Shown here piece by piece: positions 63,658 to 64,000 of a DNA stretch of 64,000 bases. Within the stretch, counting starts at the first letter, position 1, and the number at the start of each line of letters is the position of its first letter. The translations under genes were made by a program, and so were the position numbers. Origin of the DNA: Perca fluviatilis (lineage: Eukaryota > Chordata > Actinopteri > Perciformes > Percidae); NCBI RefSeq assembly GCF_010015445.1, contig NC_053112.1, positions 9,068,903 through 9,132,902 of the forward strand, in the 5' to 3' direction. The notes under the pieces are model-generated. The model did not search any database and was not told the origin of the DNA. It saw only the letters and a program-made list of their open reading frames with translations.

Positions 63658-64000
63658 TAAAGGTCCTATGACATGGTGCTTTTTGGATGCTTTTATATAG
63701 ACCTTAGTGGTCCCCTAATACTGTATCTGAAGTCTCTTTTATATAGACCTTAGTGGTCCCCTAATACTGTATCTGAAGTCTCTTTTATATAGACCTTAGT
63801 GGTCTCCTAATACTGTATCTGAAGTCTCTTTTATATAGACCTTAGTGGTCTCCTAATACTGTATCTGAAGTCTCTTTTATATAGACCTTAGTGGTCTCCT
63901 AATACTGTATCTGAAGTCTCTTTTATATAGACCTTAGTGGTCTCCTAATACTGTATCTGAAGTCTCTTTTATGTAGACCTTAGTGGTCCCCTAATACTGT
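63658..64000. mobile_element. MITE start with 46-bp minisatellite, cut by window edge
   Basis: Begins TAAAGGTCCTATGACATGGT; then GACCTTAGTGGTCCCCTAAT units recur every 46 bp (63701, 63747, 63793, 63839, 63885, 63931, 63977). The array runs past the end of the window. Confidence 0.88.

Overview
The window is vertebrate nuclear DNA and almost certainly comes from a ray-finned fish. It carries a vertebrate SLIT gene cut into many small exons with GT-AG introns. Those introns are short for this gene and crowded with (CA/GT)n arrays. They also hold TIR-bearing miniature transposons (hAT types with 8-bp target duplications), a Tc1 element, a tRNA-derived SINE and LINE tails of types typical of spiny-rayed teleosts. 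The species cannot be fixed from this sequence.

Positions 1-43156 hold one gene on the + strand, slit3, without its 5' end. I place 34 coding exons between 4677 and 43156. Their lengths and phases join without a break: 4255 nt, which is one completing base, 1417 codons and a TAG stop. They run from a leucine-rich repeat inside LRR domain 1, through the LRR C-cap of domain 1 and complete LRR domains 2, 3 and 4, then nine EGF modules with a laminin-G domain between EGF6 and EGF7, to a C-terminal cystine knot. Residues across domain 3, domain 4, laminin G and EGF7 match SLIT3 better than SLIT1 or SLIT2. The signal peptide, first N-cap and first LRRs lie upstream of the window. Slit proteins are secreted guidance ligands; domain 2 contacts Robo receptors and the C-terminal half binds proteoglycans.

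Positions 43157-64000 contain no gene that I can support. The first 0.4 to 4 kb downstream is probably 3' UTR (candidate AATAAA signals at 43576, 43613, 46507 and 46943). The rest is a repeat graveyard: foldback and hAT-type MITEs, two LINE 3' ends, and a nested structure at 52627-60128. There a Tc1 element with intact outer ITRs has been split by a second TIR element, which itself contains about 4.4 kb of (GGACAGAAAGAGGAAAGAA)-like purine satellite. A further LINE 3' end, a second copy of a pyrimidine-rich slit3 intron block, and a 46-bp minisatellite running off the edge complete the window.

The observations most worth checking are in slit3. A 125-bp direct repeat spans the end of a laminin-G exon and its donor, and creates an in-frame 18-nt candidate microexon. 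One conserved EGF1 cysteine is replaced by arginine, in an exon boxed in by long GT arrays. There is also a conserved-type 24-nt microexon, and a 157-bp intron that is mostly CA repeat.
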